Shown here in pieces: positions 47,213 through 57,108 of a DNA stretch of 64,000 nt; position 1 is the first letter of the stretch; the number at the start of each line of letters is the position of its first letter. This DNA comes from Demequina mangrovi (GTDB taxonomy: Bacteria; Actinomycetota; Actinomycetes; Actinomycetales; Demequinaceae), in assembly GCF_000759715.1 (NCBI RefSeq), contig NZ_BBLU01000015.1:1-64000 (forward strand), read 5' to 3'. The position numbers were made by a program, and so were the translations under genes. The notes beneath the pieces are model-generated. The model worked only from the letters and a program-made list of their open reading frames with translations, ran no database searches and was not told the DNA's origin.

Positions 47213-47446
47213 ATGTCGTCGATCATCGTTCGCGGGCTCGACGAGTCCGTCAAGAAGCAGCTCGCCGCCCAGGCCAAGCAACACGGCCGCTCGATGGAGG
47301 CCGAGGTGAGGGCCATCCTCACCAGAGCGGCGCAACGGCCTCACATCGGGCTGGCGCTCATGGAGGCCGCCCGCGAGGCGGAGGTCGGGGTCGAGCTCCC
47401 CATCCCCGCGCGCACCGACACCGCGCGGGCGGCGGCCTTCGAGTGA
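47213..47446 (+). CDS. FitA-like ribbon-helix-helix antitoxin
   Basis: A 77-residue protein starting MSSIIVRGLDESVKKQL, then HGRSMEAEVRAIL: the Arc/FitA ribbon-helix-helix pattern. The C-terminal tail would neutralise the partner nuclease. It overlaps the PIN toxin gene by 4 bases (GTGA), the usual order for such modules, and probably represses its own promoter. Confidence 0.88.
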   Translation: MSSIIVRGLDESVKKQLAAQAKQHGRSMEAEVRAILTRAAQRPHIGLALMEAAREAEVGVELPIPARTDTARAAAFE

Positions 47447-47868
47447 TCGTCCTCGACACCAACGTCATCTCCGAGGTGTTCCGGCCGCAGCCGGACGCGA
47501 CAGTTGTCGCATGGCTGCTCGCGCTCGAGGGCGACGTCGCCATCACCGCAGTCACGCTGGCGGAGCTCCTGGCGGGGACCGCGCGTCTTCCCGCCGGTCG
47601 GCGCAGGACCGCGCTCGCCTCCCGGGTCGAGACCGCGCTCGAGCCCTATCGCGACGGCGGCGCCGTGCTCCCCTTCGACGATGTGGCAGCAACCCACTAC
47701 GCGGAGATCCTCGTCGCCCGCGAGAAGGCGGGCGCCCCCATCAGCATGGCCGATGCGCAGATCGCCGCGATCTGCCGCGCGCAACGAGCGACGTGCGCCA
47801 CGCGGAACGTCGACGACTTCGCGCACACCGGCATCGGGCTGATCAACCCGTGGGAGCAGCGAGCGTAG
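47443..47868 (+). CDS. FitB/VapC-like PIN-domain toxin
   Basis: A 141-residue PIN ribonuclease. The acidic site is visible as LDTNVISE at the start, TLAELLAGTARLP in the middle and ADAQIAAICR, then TRNVDDF, near the end. It would cleave RNA when free of the antitoxin. The start is the GTG at 47443 within the antitoxin stop. Confidence 0.9.
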   Translation: MIVLDTNVISEVFRPQPDATVVAWLLALEGDVAITAVTLAELLAGTARLPAGRRRTALASRVETALEPYRDGGAVLPFDDVAATHYAEILVAREKAGAPISMADAQIAAICRAQRATCATRNVDDFAHTGIGLINPWEQRA

Positions 47869-47892
47869 GCAACTCTGCTCCGCCGAGAAGGG

Positions 47893-49089
47893 TCAGTCCT
47901 CGGCACGCTCGACCTCGAACTCGTCGTCTACGACCACCCGCGGCATCGCGTGGGTGAAGTGGCTCGCCCGCTCCTCGGCCTCGGCGGAGCCCGTGAAGAA
48001 TCCCGCCTCCCCCACCTGCTCGATCTTGAGGCTCCGCCGCTTGGGCCCGGTCGGCGCCGCCGCCTGCTCGGACACCAGCACGCGCTGCGCGGGCGCCGCG
48101 TCCGGCATCACCGACTGGATCCACAGCACCATCGCCTCGCGCACGTAGCAGCGGAGGTCGTACAGCGTCGGGGCGTCGACGGCCGTCACCAGGATGCGCA
48201 CCCGCACGTATCCACCGACCGCTTCGGTGACCTGGAGCACGTTGGCCCGGCCGTCGTACAGCGGCGTCTCGGTGAGCACCTTCTCGAGGTGCTCGCGCAT
48301 CTTCTGCGGGGACACCCGCCAGTCGAGGTCGAACTCCACCGAGCCGAGCAGCTCCGATCCCTGGCGGGTCCAGTTCTCGTACGGCGTGGTCGTGAAGTAG
48401 GTGCAGGGCAGGACCAGGCGACGGTCGTCCCACAGGTCGAGCACCACGTAGCTCAGCGTGATCTCGCCGACGCGACCCCACTCGCCCTTGGCGACGATGA
48501 CATCGTCCACGCGCAAGGCGTCCGAGAAGACCAGCTGGATGCCGGCGAACATGTTGCCCAGGACGGACTGCGCCGCGAGACCGGCGACGATGGACGCGAT
48601 TCCGGCCGAGGCCAGCACCGAGGCGCCGATCGCGCGCACGGAATCGAAGGAGAACAGCTCGGCGCCGATCGCGATCACCACGATCAGCGCGATCGCCAGC
48701 CGCTTCACGATGAGCGTCTGGGTCCTGAGCCGCCGCGCGAGCCGGTTATCAGGGACGTCGATCTTGTTGTACGCGAGCGCGAGGTCCGCCAGGAACCGCA
48801 CGAACGCGATGAGCAGCCACGCGAGCAGCGCGATCGCGCCGGCGGTGAAGAACCGGCCGATCATCGGCATCCAGTCGCTGTTCCGCAGCGACGCATGCAC
48901 GCCGAACCATAGTCCGATGAGGATGACGAGCGCCCAGAACGGGTTGCGGGTCTTGGTCTGGAGATCGCGCGCCCACGGGTAGCGCCGCGCGACGAGCCTC
49001 ATGGTCACCTCGACGGCGAGCGCGAACAGAAGCGCGGCACCCACGCCGACCGCGACGGCGACCCCGAATCCGAACCAGTCCTCGAGCAT
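47893..49089 (-). CDS. MscS-type mechanosensitive channel
   Basis: A 398-residue inner-membrane channel that releases solutes on osmotic downshock. Four hydrophobic helices precede the pore helix segment VLASAGIASIVAGLAAQSVLGNM (split here only for reading). The MscS beta-domain follows (GRVGEITLSYVVLDLWDDR). A soluble C-terminal extension of about 60 residues has no recognised domain. The ATG at 49089 has GGAGGAG upstream. Confidence 0.9.
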   Translation of the reverse strand: MLEDWFGFGVAVAVGVGAALLFALAVEVTMRLVARRYPWARDLQTKTRNPFWALVILIGLWFGVHASLRNSDWMPMIGRFFTAGAIALLAWLLIAFVRFLADLALAYNKIDVPDNRLARRLRTQTLIVKRLAIALIVVIAIGAELFSFDSVRAIGASVLASAGIASIVAGLAAQSVLGNMFAGIQLVFSDALRVDDVIVAKGEWGRVGEITLSYVVLDLWDDRRLVLPCTYFTTTPYENWTRQGSELLGSVEFDLDWRVSPQKMREHLEKVLTETPLYDGRANVLQVTEAVGGYVRVRILVTAVDAPTLYDLRCYVREAMVLWIQSVMPDAAPAQRVLVSEQAAAPTGPKRRSLKIEQVGEAGFFTGSAEAEERASHFTHAMPRVVVDDEFEVERAED

Positions 49090-49208
49090 GTCTCCTCCTG
49101 GAATGCGCATTGCCCTCCGAACGTACGGGAGGCATGTTTCATTCGGATGACCCGTGGACGATGCGCACAGGGGTAGACATCTCCACGAGGGCTTTCTACC
49201 GTGGAACC

Positions 49209-49481
49209 ATGAGCCTCAACATCAAGAACGCCCGCACGGTCGCGCTGGTGCGGGAGCTCGCCGAGCGCACGGGCTCCAGCCAGACCAGCGCGATCGAGGA
49301 GGCGGTACGGATGCAGCTCAAGCGGCTCGACGCGCAGCATGGCCACCCGGAAGCCGACGCCCGGCTCGCACGTGCGCGCGTCATCGTCGCGGAGATCCAG
49401 GCGGACCTCGGCGAGGACGACCGCGCGGCGATCGTCGCGGCGCAGCGCGACCTCTACGACGAGTCCGGTCTCCCCCGGTGA
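49209..49481 (+). CDS. vapB: VapB-type antitoxin
   Basis: A 90-residue protein beginning MSLNIKNARTVALVRELAER, typical of the PSK/Rv0623-type VapB antitoxins. A helical Arg/Asp-rich tail follows. GTGA overlap with the toxin gene shows coupling. Autoregulation is likely but no operator was identified. Confidence 0.88.
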   Translation: MSLNIKNARTVALVRELAERTGSSQTSAIEEAVRMQLKRLDAQHGHPEADARLARARVIVAEIQADLGEDDRAAIVAAQRDLYDESGLPR

Positions 49482-49879
49482 TCATCGACACGTCCGCGAT
49501 CATCGCGATCCTCGCGGGCGAGCCCGGTTCCGACGCACTTCTCGAAGCGCTCGCCGGGGCGGACAGCGCGCGCATGAGCGCCGCGACGCTCGTGGAGGTT
49601 CACGCCGTCGTCGCGCGCCGCGGCGACGCCGCGCTCGGGCGGCGCGTCGACCGGCTGCTCGAGTCGCTCGGCATCACCATCGCCCCCTTCGACGCCGAGC
49701 AGGCCGCCATCGCCTCACGCGGGTACCGCGAGTACGGCCGCGGCTCCGGCCACATGGCGGGGTTGAACCTCGGCGACTGCTACTCCTACGCACTCGCCGT
49801 GCACGCCGACGTGCCGCTCCTCTTCGTCGGCGAGGACTTCACGCACACCGACGTGCGCGTCGCGCCGCACCCGGCCTGA
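49478..49879 (+). CDS. vapC: VapC-type PIN toxin
   Basis: A 133-residue PIN-domain ribonuclease starting MIIDTSAIIAIL, with the second acidic residue in ATLVEVHAV and NLGDCYSYALA carrying the third. This is the canonical Rv0624-like layout. The start is the GTG at 49478 in the vapB stop. Confidence 0.92.
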   Translation: MIIDTSAIIAILAGEPGSDALLEALAGADSARMSAATLVEVHAVVARRGDAALGRRVDRLLESLGITIAPFDAEQAAIASRGYREYGRGSGHMAGLNLGDCYSYALAVHADVPLLFVGEDFTHTDVRVAPHPA

Positions 49880-49894
49880 TCGAGGCGCGTCGGC

Positions 49895-50326
49895 TCAGTC
49901 GCACCCGCAGGACCCGGACGGCGTCCGCGCCTGCCAGCACACCTCGCACACGCCGTAGTCCTTGGTCTCGACCGCGGTCGCCTGGACGATGCGCTTCTTG
50001 CTCCCCGGGCTTCCGCCCTTCGCGTTCACCGGGTGGTCGACGGCCCAGTTGACCATCCCGTTGCCGTGGGTCTTGTCGCGCACGCGGTCGGGCAGGTCCG
50101 AGGCGGCGATCGCCTCGACCTTCGAGCCGAACCACTCGGTCGACCGCTTGCCGATGTGCAGCGGATGCAGGCCGTCCTCGCGGAACGCCTTGATGTAGCT
50201 GGATTTCACCTCGCAGCCGGTCACGCCTGCGCGGAGCGCGATCTGCCGCACGAGCGGCCGCGCCTCATCCGCCAGCTTGAACTGCTCCATCGCAGCCTCG
50301 AGGGAGATCATCGTGTCAGTGCTCAC
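49895..50326 (-). CDS. Small protein with a C-terminal cysteine tail
   Basis: A 143-residue protein of unknown function. The N-terminal part is helical; the middle contains Lys/Arg and KTHGNGMVNWAVDHPVN. The end reads CEVCWQARTPSGSCGCD, a four-cysteine tail similar to those at 43953-44336 and 60528-60869. The start is GTG at 50326 or ATG at 50311. Confidence 0.65.
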   Translation of the reverse strand: MSTDTMISLEAAMEQFKLADEARPLVRQIALRAGVTGCEVKSSYIKAFREDGLHPLHIGKRSTEWFGSKVEAIAASDLPDRVRDKTHGNGMVNWAVDHPVNAKGGSPGSKKRIVQATAVETKDYGVCEVCWQARTPSGSCGCD

Positions 50327-50470
50327 CCCTTAGGGTCGCACGCGGCGAGCGGGACCGCCGACCGGAGCAGCGGGCACCGGTGGCGCAAGAGTGCACGATG
50401 CCGTTGCTCGCTCCCGCCTCGCGCCGCTACGGTCGGGGGACCGCGCACGCACGACTACCTGGGGGATCCC

Positions 50471-51904
50471 GTGCGACACCTGCTGACGATCGCGACAATC
50501 GTCGTGCTCGGGCTGAGCACGGCCGCGGCCGCTGCCGCCTCGACCGACTCGATCGACGACCTCGTCGCGACCGAGCTGTCCGCATCCGGCGCGCCGGGCG
50601 CTGCCTACGCCGTGGTCACGGACGGCGAGATCTCCGAGTCCGGCGCGAGCGGCGTGCGGCACGCGGGAACCGGCGAGCCGGTGACGCCGGACACCCCGTT
50701 CGCGATCGGCTCGATCTCCAAGAGCTTCACCGCGCTCGCAGTGATGCAGCTGGTCGAGGACGGGCTGGTCGACCTCGACGCGCCCGGCGGCGACTACGTG
50801 ACCGCGCTCGCCGGCACTCCCGCCGGGGAGCCGACCGTGCGCGAGCTGCTCAGCCACACCAGCGGCTTCTCGACCCTGCAGGGCAACACGTCCCACGAGG
50901 CATCAGGCGCAGCCAGCGCCGACGACGGCGCGCTCGCACAGGCCGTCGCGCAGCTCGCGGACGTCGCACCGGAGTACCCACCCGGCACCCGGTGGGAGTA
51001 CTCGAACACCAACTACCAGTACCTCGGCCGGCTGATCGAGGAGGTCGCCGACACCTCGTTCGCGGACCACATCACCGCACACGTCCTCGATCCCGTCGGG
51101 ATGGACGACAGCTTCGTCGCCGACGGCGAGGTCCACGACGAGATGGCGACCGGGCACACGCCGTGGTTCTGGACCAAGCGGCCCCTCGCCGACAACGGCA
51201 CGGACGTCGTCACCGCACCCCAGGGCGGCATCGTCGCCAGCGCGAACGACGTCGCCGCCTACCTCGCGATGATGATGAACGGCGAGGACGACGTCCTCAG
51301 CGCCGAGGGCAAGGCGGCGATGATGCGCCCCGCGAGCGACGTCTCCCCGTTCTACGGCCTCGGCTGGTACGTCGACACCTCGGACGGCACCGTGGGGCAC
51401 AGCGGCGCGACCCCGGGCGTCGAGACGCAGGCCACCCTGATCCCCGCGAGGGACGATGCGGTGGTGGTCCTGGTCAACGGCGGCAGCGGGATCGGCTTCG
51501 GCGAGACCACGCAGCTTCGCCTGAGCGTCACGGCGGAAGCGCTCGGGCTCGACTACGCCGGAGAAGGCTCCCGCTGGACACAGAAGGCGCTGTTCCTCGG
51601 GCTCTGCCTGGCGCCGCTGCTGTACCTGGCGAGCATGGCGTGGGCCTGGATCAAGCGCGGAGCGATCCGCGCCAAGTCGGGCGCCGCGGGCCTCTTCAGC
51701 CTGTGGTTCCCGCTGCTCACCACGGGGGCGGCCGCCTGGGTGCTGCTCGTGCTGGTCCCGGACCTCATGGGCGCACCGTTGTCGACCGTGAGGATCTTCC
51801 AGCCTGACATGGCGCTGGCCATGACGGCGACCGCGGTCATGGGCATCGCCTGGGCGGGTTTCCGACTGGTCGTCGCCTACACGGGCCGATCCGCGCAGGA
51901 CTGA
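50471..51904 (+). CDS. Membrane-anchored serine hydrolase of the beta-lactamase (class C) fold
   Basis: A 477-residue exported protein. The signal peptide ends near residue 22 (AAAAAAS). The active-site SxxK is S81-I-S-K84, the YxN is YSNTNY, and GHSGATPG stands for the third motif. The last 120 residues hold three or four hydrophobic helices that anchor it in the membrane. The family includes DD-peptidases, esterases and amidases; the substrate is unknown. The start is the GTG at 50471 with GGGGG upstream. Confidence 0.85.
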   Translation: MRHLLTIATIVVLGLSTAAAAAASTDSIDDLVATELSASGAPGAAYAVVTDGEISESGASGVRHAGTGEPVTPDTPFAIGSISKSFTALAVMQLVEDGLVDLDAPGGDYVTALAGTPAGEPTVRELLSHTSGFSTLQGNTSHEASGAASADDGALAQAVAQLADVAPEYPPGTRWEYSNTNYQYLGRLIEEVADTSFADHITAHVLDPVGMDDSFVADGEVHDEMATGHTPWFWTKRPLADNGTDVVTAPQGGIVASANDVAAYLAMMMNGEDDVLSAEGKAAMMRPASDVSPFYGLGWYVDTSDGTVGHSGATPGVETQATLIPARDDAVVVLVNGGSGIGFGETTQLRLSVTAEALGLDYAGEGSRWTQKALFLGLCLAPLLYLASMAWAWIKRGAIRAKSGAAGLFSLWFPLLTTGAAAWVLLVLVPDLMGAPLSTVRIFQPDMALAMTATAVMGIAWAGFRLVVAYTGRSAQD

Positions 51905-51910
51905 GACCCA

Positions 51911-51931
51911 GAGCGCGGCCCGTCCGCGCTC
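51911..51931. terminator. Bidirectional hairpin terminator
   Basis: A perfect 8-bp stem (GAGCGCGG/CCGCGCTC) with a 5-base loop fills the gap between two convergent genes, ending one base before the helicase stop. Confidence 0.75.
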
Positions 51932-53956
51932 CTACTCCAGATCCCCGAGATCCACCCCGAGGTCGATCTCGCCGGGGCCGCTCAGCTCCGGCGGCGGCGC
52001 CGGGCGCGAGGGCCGCGGCAGCGTGTGCGGGATCTCCTCGACCAGCCGCTCCGGGAGGGCGTTGAGGAAGTACGCCTCCTCCACGAAGCCCTGGGCCGCG
52101 CTCACCTGCTGGGAGATCGAACCGACCCAGGCGCCGACCGGCGTGTGCGTCATCGTCCGCGTCACCACGAGGCGGTCCCGGGCGCGGGTCAGCGCCACGT
52201 AGAGCACGCGGCGCTCCTCCTCGATGTCGTCGGTGTCGCCCAACGCACGAGCCGACGGGAACGAGCCCGGCGACACCCCCGCGGCGAAGGCCCAGTCCCG
52301 CTCGAGGCCCTTCGCCGAGTGCACCGTGCTGACGATGACGTGGTCCTGCTGCGACTCGGGCTCCATCTCCGAGGTGAAGATCGGCGACAGGATGTACTCC
52401 TCGAGGAACTCGAGGATGTTCGCCCGGGTCGCCGCGAGCCGCTCGACGTGCACGAGGTCCCTCGCCCGCGCCTCCCAGTTCTCGTTGCGGTACTTGTGCG
52501 CGAGGGTCGGCTGCAGCATCGCCGCCGCCCGGCCCACCGCATCGTCCACGCGCTGCGCGGCGTCCTCGATCGCGTCGAGCCCGGCCGCGAGCCACGCCGG
52601 CATGCCCTTGAGAGCCTCCGCACGCGCGGACGATGCGCTCGCCCCGCCGTCCCGCGCCGCGAGGAACGCGTCGAAGGCGCGCGCGGCGGTGACGTCGCCG
52701 ACCCGCGGCACCAGGGTCAGCAGCCGCATCCAGGCGACCTCGTCGTCGGGGTTGGCGATCACCCTGAGCGCCGACAGCACGTCCCGCACGTGCGCGCTCT
52801 CGAGCAGCTTCACTCCCCCGAAGAACACGTAGGGGATGTCGTTCTCGACCAGCCGCGCCTCGATCGCACGCCCGCTGTAGTTCGACCGCACCAGCACCAG
52901 GTGCGTCGCCCACGGGAGCTCGTCGGCGCGGGCGCGCAGGAGCTCGGCGGCGATGAACCCGGCCTCGTCGGCGGGGGTCTCGAACGAGTGCAGCTCGGGC
53001 TTGGCACCCTTGCCGCGTACGGCGCGCAGCTTCTTGTCGTAGCCGAGCGGCGACTCCTCGAGCAGCCAGTTCGACAGGTCGAGGATCTCCTGCGTGGAGC
53101 GGTAGTTGTCCTCGAGCTTGAGCACCCGCGCCCCCGGCACCCGCTCCGCGAACGAGTGGATCGACGCGAAGTCCGCGCCGCGGAAGCCGTAGATCGACTG
53201 CGCGTCGTCGCCGACGCAGTAGAAGCGCGTGTGCGGCACCAGCGGGTCGATGATCTGCCACTGCAGCGGGTTGGTGTCCTGCATCTCGTCGACGAGGATC
53301 TCCTCGTAGTGCGAGCCCACCCACGCGGCCACCTCGGGATCGGCGAGCCGCGCGGCGAACACCTTGAGGATGTCGTCGTACGTGAGATAGCGCCGCTCGG
53401 CCTTGCGCAGCTCGAAGGCGCGCACCGCCTCGCCGATCGCCTTCGGATCGACGCTCATCTCCGGCAGCTTGACGCGGATCGCCTGCGCGAGCGTGCGCCG
53501 CGTGTTGTGCGCGAAGGACAGCACGTCGAGGATCTGCGTCGCCTTGAGGCCCTCCACACGCTTGCCGCGCCCGAGGACCCCGCGCATCACCTGCTGCTGG
53601 TCGTCCTGGTCGATCACGCTCCAGCCGTCGTAGCCGAACACGTCGGGCGCCCCGCGCACCTCGCGCATGGCCCAGCCGTGGAAGGTCATGGCGGCCACCT
53701 GGGACGATGCGCCGGCGAGGTCGCCGGCGACGCGCGAGCGGATCTCGGCGGCGGCGCGGCGGGTGAACGTGATCGCGAGGATGCGCTCGGGCGGCACCCC
53801 CTGCTTGAGCAGATGCCGGATGCGCGCGACGATCGTGGTCGTCTTCCCTGTCCCCGCGCCGGCGAGGACGAGGTTGTGGCTCGCACCGGTGAGGACCGCC
53901 TCGCGCTGCGCCTCGTTGAGGCTCTCCACCACGCCGTCGATACCCGCCTCAGCCAT
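51932..53956 (-). CDS. UvrD/PcrA-like 3'-5' DNA helicase
   Basis: A 674-residue superfamily 1 helicase. Motif I is AGAGTGKTT, motif II VDEMQDTNPLQ, motif III DDAQSIYGFRGAD, motif V VHSAKGLE and motif VI YVALTRARDRL. It is shorter than typical UvrD and lacks a clear C-terminal Tudor segment; this resembles the compact actinobacterial paralogues. A role in repair or replication restart is inferred. The ATG at 53956 (MAEAG) was chosen because upstream residues are low-complexity. Confidence 0.9.
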   Translation of the reverse strand: MAEAGIDGVVESLNEAQREAVLTGASHNLVLAGAGTGKTTTIVARIRHLLKQGVPPERILAITFTRRAAAEIRSRVAGDLAGASSQVAAMTFHGWAMREVRGAPDVFGYDGWSVIDQDDQQQVMRGVLGRGKRVEGLKATQILDVLSFAHNTRRTLAQAIRVKLPEMSVDPKAIGEAVRAFELRKAERRYLTYDDILKVFAARLADPEVAAWVGSHYEEILVDEMQDTNPLQWQIIDPLVPHTRFYCVGDDAQSIYGFRGADFASIHSFAERVPGARVLKLEDNYRSTQEILDLSNWLLEESPLGYDKKLRAVRGKGAKPELHSFETPADEAGFIAAELLRARADELPWATHLVLVRSNYSGRAIEARLVENDIPYVFFGGVKLLESAHVRDVLSALRVIANPDDEVAWMRLLTLVPRVGDVTAARAFDAFLAARDGGASASSARAEALKGMPAWLAAGLDAIEDAAQRVDDAVGRAAAMLQPTLAHKYRNENWEARARDLVHVERLAATRANILEFLEEYILSPIFTSEMEPESQQDHVIVSTVHSAKGLERDWAFAAGVSPGSFPSARALGDTDDIEEERRVLYVALTRARDRLVVTRTMTHTPVGAWVGSISQQVSAAQGFVEEAYFLNALPERLVEEIPHTLPRPSRPAPPPELSGPGEIDLGVDLGDLE

Positions 53957-54209
53957 GCCGAAGAGTCTAGGTCCGGCCTCCGACGCTGCGGACGATGCGA
54001 AGCCGCCCGCGTCGCCTCCCGTTCCCAACGCACCGTGACTATCAAACCCGACATTACCGCCCGGCAGCCGAGCGCGCCAACGAGAAAAGCCACTGGTATT
54101 CAGGGACTTTTGCGCCTATGTTCAAGCTACCGATCGAGGCGTTCCGCCACGGCTCGGGCACCGTGAGGAAGCGGCTTGAAGGGCCTCGCGCCCGTGAGAG
54201 GGGACACCC

Positions 54210-55022
54210 ATGGCGACTCGCCTGGTTCGCACAATCGCGACGCTGCTGACAGTCGGGTTCGCGTGGGTAGCGCTCGCCCCGGCAGCGAGCGCGGCGACCT
54301 ACACCGTGAAGTTCTCCGGGGTCGTCGTCTGCGACTCGTCCTCGAAGGCGGTGACCGGCGTGTACGTGAACAACTTCCACGGCTCCGACGGCTGGGCGTC
54401 GTGGACTGCGTACCCCGGCAAGAAGAACGCCGCTCTCTACTCGTTCACCACCAAGGCCTCGCGCTCCAACCCCACGATCCGACTCGATATCGGGTGCGGC
54501 GGGACCACGAAGTCGTGGGAGAAGAACCTCCGCACGCCGAACTTCACCGTGAAGAACGGCAGTGTCGACAACCGCCGATGCCGCACGGCCTCAGCGAACA
54601 AGACGATCGCGTGCTACCCCGCCCCGGCAGGCCCCAAGACCTCCTCCAACTGGGGCTACGCCGGCTACTGCACCTGGGGCGCCTACTCGCGATGGAAGAG
54701 CTACACCGGGTACTACCCCGCCATCGGCGGCGACGCGCGCCAGATGGACGACAACGCGAAGGCGAAGGGCCTCTACGTCTCCACCGTCCCGCACGCGAAC
54801 TCGATGGTCGTCTTCAACACCGGCACGTTTGGCCACGTGGGCTGGGTCACCAAGGTCTACTTCAGCTCCGGGAAGGTCTACTTCGACTACGTCGACATGA
54901 ACGGCGGCTCGACGTGGGTGAACGAGGCAGACGGGATCACCAACATGTTCAACAAGTGGTCAACCAAGACGAAGAAGGCATGGAACACGGCCAATCAGGC
55001 CTTCATCGTCGCCCCCGACTGA
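54210..55022 (+). CDS. Secreted CHAP-domain protein
   Basis: A 270-residue exported protein with a signal peptide (about 28 residues, ending AASA). Residues about 29-140 are a beta-rich domain of unknown type with paired cysteines. The CHAP amidase/peptidase domain follows, with Cys154 in YCTWGA and His209 in GHVGWV as the likely catalytic pair. It may cleave peptidoglycan. The ATG follows GAGAGGGG. GC is somewhat lower than in neighbouring genes. Confidence 0.85.
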   Translation: MATRLVRTIATLLTVGFAWVALAPAASAATYTVKFSGVVVCDSSSKAVTGVYVNNFHGSDGWASWTAYPGKKNAALYSFTTKASRSNPTIRLDIGCGGTTKSWEKNLRTPNFTVKNGSVDNRRCRTASANKTIACYPAPAGPKTSSNWGYAGYCTWGAYSRWKSYTGYYPAIGGDARQMDDNAKAKGLYVSTVPHANSMVVFNTGTFGHVGWVTKVYFSSGKVYFDYVDMNGGSTWVNEADGITNMFNKWSTKTKKAWNTANQAFIVAPD

Positions 55023-55125
55023 GTCCCGACCACCTCCTCCCAGCACCTTTTGCCCACGCTTGGGAATGCGCGCACCCGCAGACGGGTTGTGAAGCACCGT
55101 GATCAACACTTCGCGCCGAGGCCGC

Positions 55126-55344
55126 ATGAGCCTCGACAACTACGCCGATCTGCTCGCGCTCGGCGGCATCGTCAAGGACAGCGCCGTATGCTCGGCCTGC
55201 GGCTCCGACAGCGCTCCCCTGCGCCCCGAGGCCCTCTGGCTCGGCCACAACGCCGGGCGCGACGAGCACAGCGGCACGTCGCTCCTCTGCGTCCGCCACG
55301 CCGCCGACTGGGCGGGCGACGGCCACGTCGCCCTCGCGAGCTGA
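55126..55344 (+). CDS. NYADLLAL small zinc-site protein, copy 1
   Basis: A 72-residue protein: SLDNYADLLALGGIV, then CSAC and, 29 residues on, CVRH, giving a CxxC...CxxH set that could bind one zinc. Homologous proteins are at 60528, 60977 and 62049. The family is unknown to me. The start is ATG at 55126; a GTG at 55099 is possible. Confidence 0.7.
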   Translation: MSLDNYADLLALGGIVKDSAVCSACGSDSAPLRPEALWLGHNAGRDEHSGTSLLCVRHAADWAGDGHVALAS

Positions 55345-55369
55345 CCCGGACCGCAAGCCGCCAGCAGGC

Positions 55370-57013
55370 TCAGCGCCTCCCCGAACCCTTCCCGCGGCCC
55401 GTACCCGAATCCGCCACGAGCGGCGGCAGCTCCGGCGTCTCGGCCACCGCATCGGCCGCCTCCTGGAGCGCCTCGCCCACCGCGAGCACCAGCCCCTCCT
55501 CGCCCGCCGGCGCGAGGATCGACATCCCGATCGGCAGACCCTCGGAGTCGATCGCGGCCGGCACCGTCACCTCGGGGAAGCCGACCGCGGGCGAGATGTA
55601 CGACGGCGCGTACTCATCGCCGAACGGGCTGTCGCAGATCCACGTCGGGTCCGGCTGATAGTCGACCGGTGACGCCGGGCACTCCATCGTCGGGAACAGC
55701 AGCACGTCGAGATCCTCGAACGCCATGAGGTCGAGCACCTCGGCCTGGAGCCCCGGCCTGACGTCGGACCCGAGCGCCAGGTACTCCGCCGACCCGTAGT
55801 CGCCTTGCATGTCGATCGAGTGCTGCAGCCCCGCGATGCGCGCCTGATTGGGCGGGTTCGGCAGGGACAGCGCCCACTCGGACGTGAGGATGTCGACCAG
55901 CTCCTGCGACGTGTCCGGCGTCCACCGGTTGCGGGTCTCGAGGTACTCGTCGATGTCGTGCGCGAGGTCGTAGCCCGAGTACGGCCCGACGATAGGCGTC
56001 CACGCGTACTCGAGGTCGCTCGACACCGTCACCGGCACCGCGGTCGCGCCCATCGACTCGAGCAGCGCCGCCGATCCCGTCAGCGTCGTGGCGACCTCGG
56101 CGTTCGCGGCCGAGTACTGCCAAATCACGCCGATGCGCATCCCGTCGACGTCGTAGCCGTCGAGATCGGGCACCGGGTCCCCGGTCATCACCGAGAACAC
56201 CAGCGCCGCATCCTCGGCCGAGCGCGCGATGGGCCCGACGATGTCGAGGTTGAGCGAGTACGGCAGGATCCCGTCGAGCGGTGCCGCGTCGAGCGTCCCG
56301 CGCAGCCCCACGGCCCCGACGGACGATGCGGGGCCGCGCACCGAACCCGAGGTGTCCGTGCCGAGCGCGACGGGCGCGAAGTCCGCCGCCACCGCGGCCG
56401 CCGACCCGCTCGAGGAGCCCGAGGCGTTGCGCGTGAGCTCCACGGGGTTGAGCGTGAGCCCGCCCGCCGAGCTGTAGCCGAGCCGCCCGTACGAGGCGGC
56501 GAGCTCCGACATGTTGGTCTTGCCGAGGATCACCGCGCCGGCCTCGCGCAGCCGGGAGATCACCAGCGCATCCTCGCTCGGGTAGTTCCTCAGCAGCGCG
56601 ACCGATCCCGCGGTCGACGCGAGCCCCTTCACATCGATGTTCTCCTTCACCAGGATCGGGATGCCGTCGAGGGGACCGAGCGACTCGCCCTTGCGGCGCC
56701 GCTTGTCCGAGGCCCGCGCCTCCTTGGCCGCCGTCTTCGCGAGCTGGGTCACGGCGTTGACGGTCGGACCCTGATCGTCGTACGCCTCGATGCGGTCGAG
56801 GTAGAAGCCGAGCAGGCCGACCGCCGTGAGCGAGCCGTCGTCGAGCGCCGCGGCGAGCTCGACGATGGTCGCGCCGGCGGGATCGAAGCCCGGACCCTGA
56901 TGCGGACGATGCGCGGCGGCCGAACTCGCCGTCACCACCAGCGCAAGGACGAGCGAGACGATCAGCCCGAGAACTCCGGGCCGAATCTGACGATTCAGAC
57001 TTTTCGCACCCAT
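55370..57013 (-). CDS. Exported amidase-signature enzyme
   Basis: A 547-residue amidase with an N-terminal signal or anchor (VLGLIVSLVLALVVTASSAA). The Ser-cisSer-Lys triad is Lys123 (PILVKEN), Ser202 (SGSSSGS) and Ser224 (DTSGSVRG). It would hydrolyse amide bonds outside the membrane; the substrate is unknown. An Arg/Gly tail is present. It diverges from the TetR operon. Confidence 0.9.
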   Translation of the reverse strand: MGAKSLNRQIRPGVLGLIVSLVLALVVTASSAAAHRPHQGPGFDPAGATIVELAAALDDGSLTAVGLLGFYLDRIEAYDDQGPTVNAVTQLAKTAAKEARASDKRRRKGESLGPLDGIPILVKENIDVKGLASTAGSVALLRNYPSEDALVISRLREAGAVILGKTNMSELAASYGRLGYSSAGGLTLNPVELTRNASGSSSGSAAAVAADFAPVALGTDTSGSVRGPASSVGAVGLRGTLDAAPLDGILPYSLNLDIVGPIARSAEDAALVFSVMTGDPVPDLDGYDVDGMRIGVIWQYSAANAEVATTLTGSAALLESMGATAVPVTVSSDLEYAWTPIVGPYSGYDLAHDIDEYLETRNRWTPDTSQELVDILTSEWALSLPNPPNQARIAGLQHSIDMQGDYGSAEYLALGSDVRPGLQAEVLDLMAFEDLDVLLFPTMECPASPVDYQPDPTWICDSPFGDEYAPSYISPAVGFPEVTVPAAIDSEGLPIGMSILAPAGEEGLVLAVGEALQEAADAVAETPELPPLVADSGTGRGKGSGRR

Positions 57014-57108
57014 CGCTTCACGCTAACGAGACGCTCGCCGCACGGGGTTACACCGACGTTAAACCTCCCTCACACCCTGCCTCGCGTCGGCAATTCGGAC
57101 AAAAAGGG

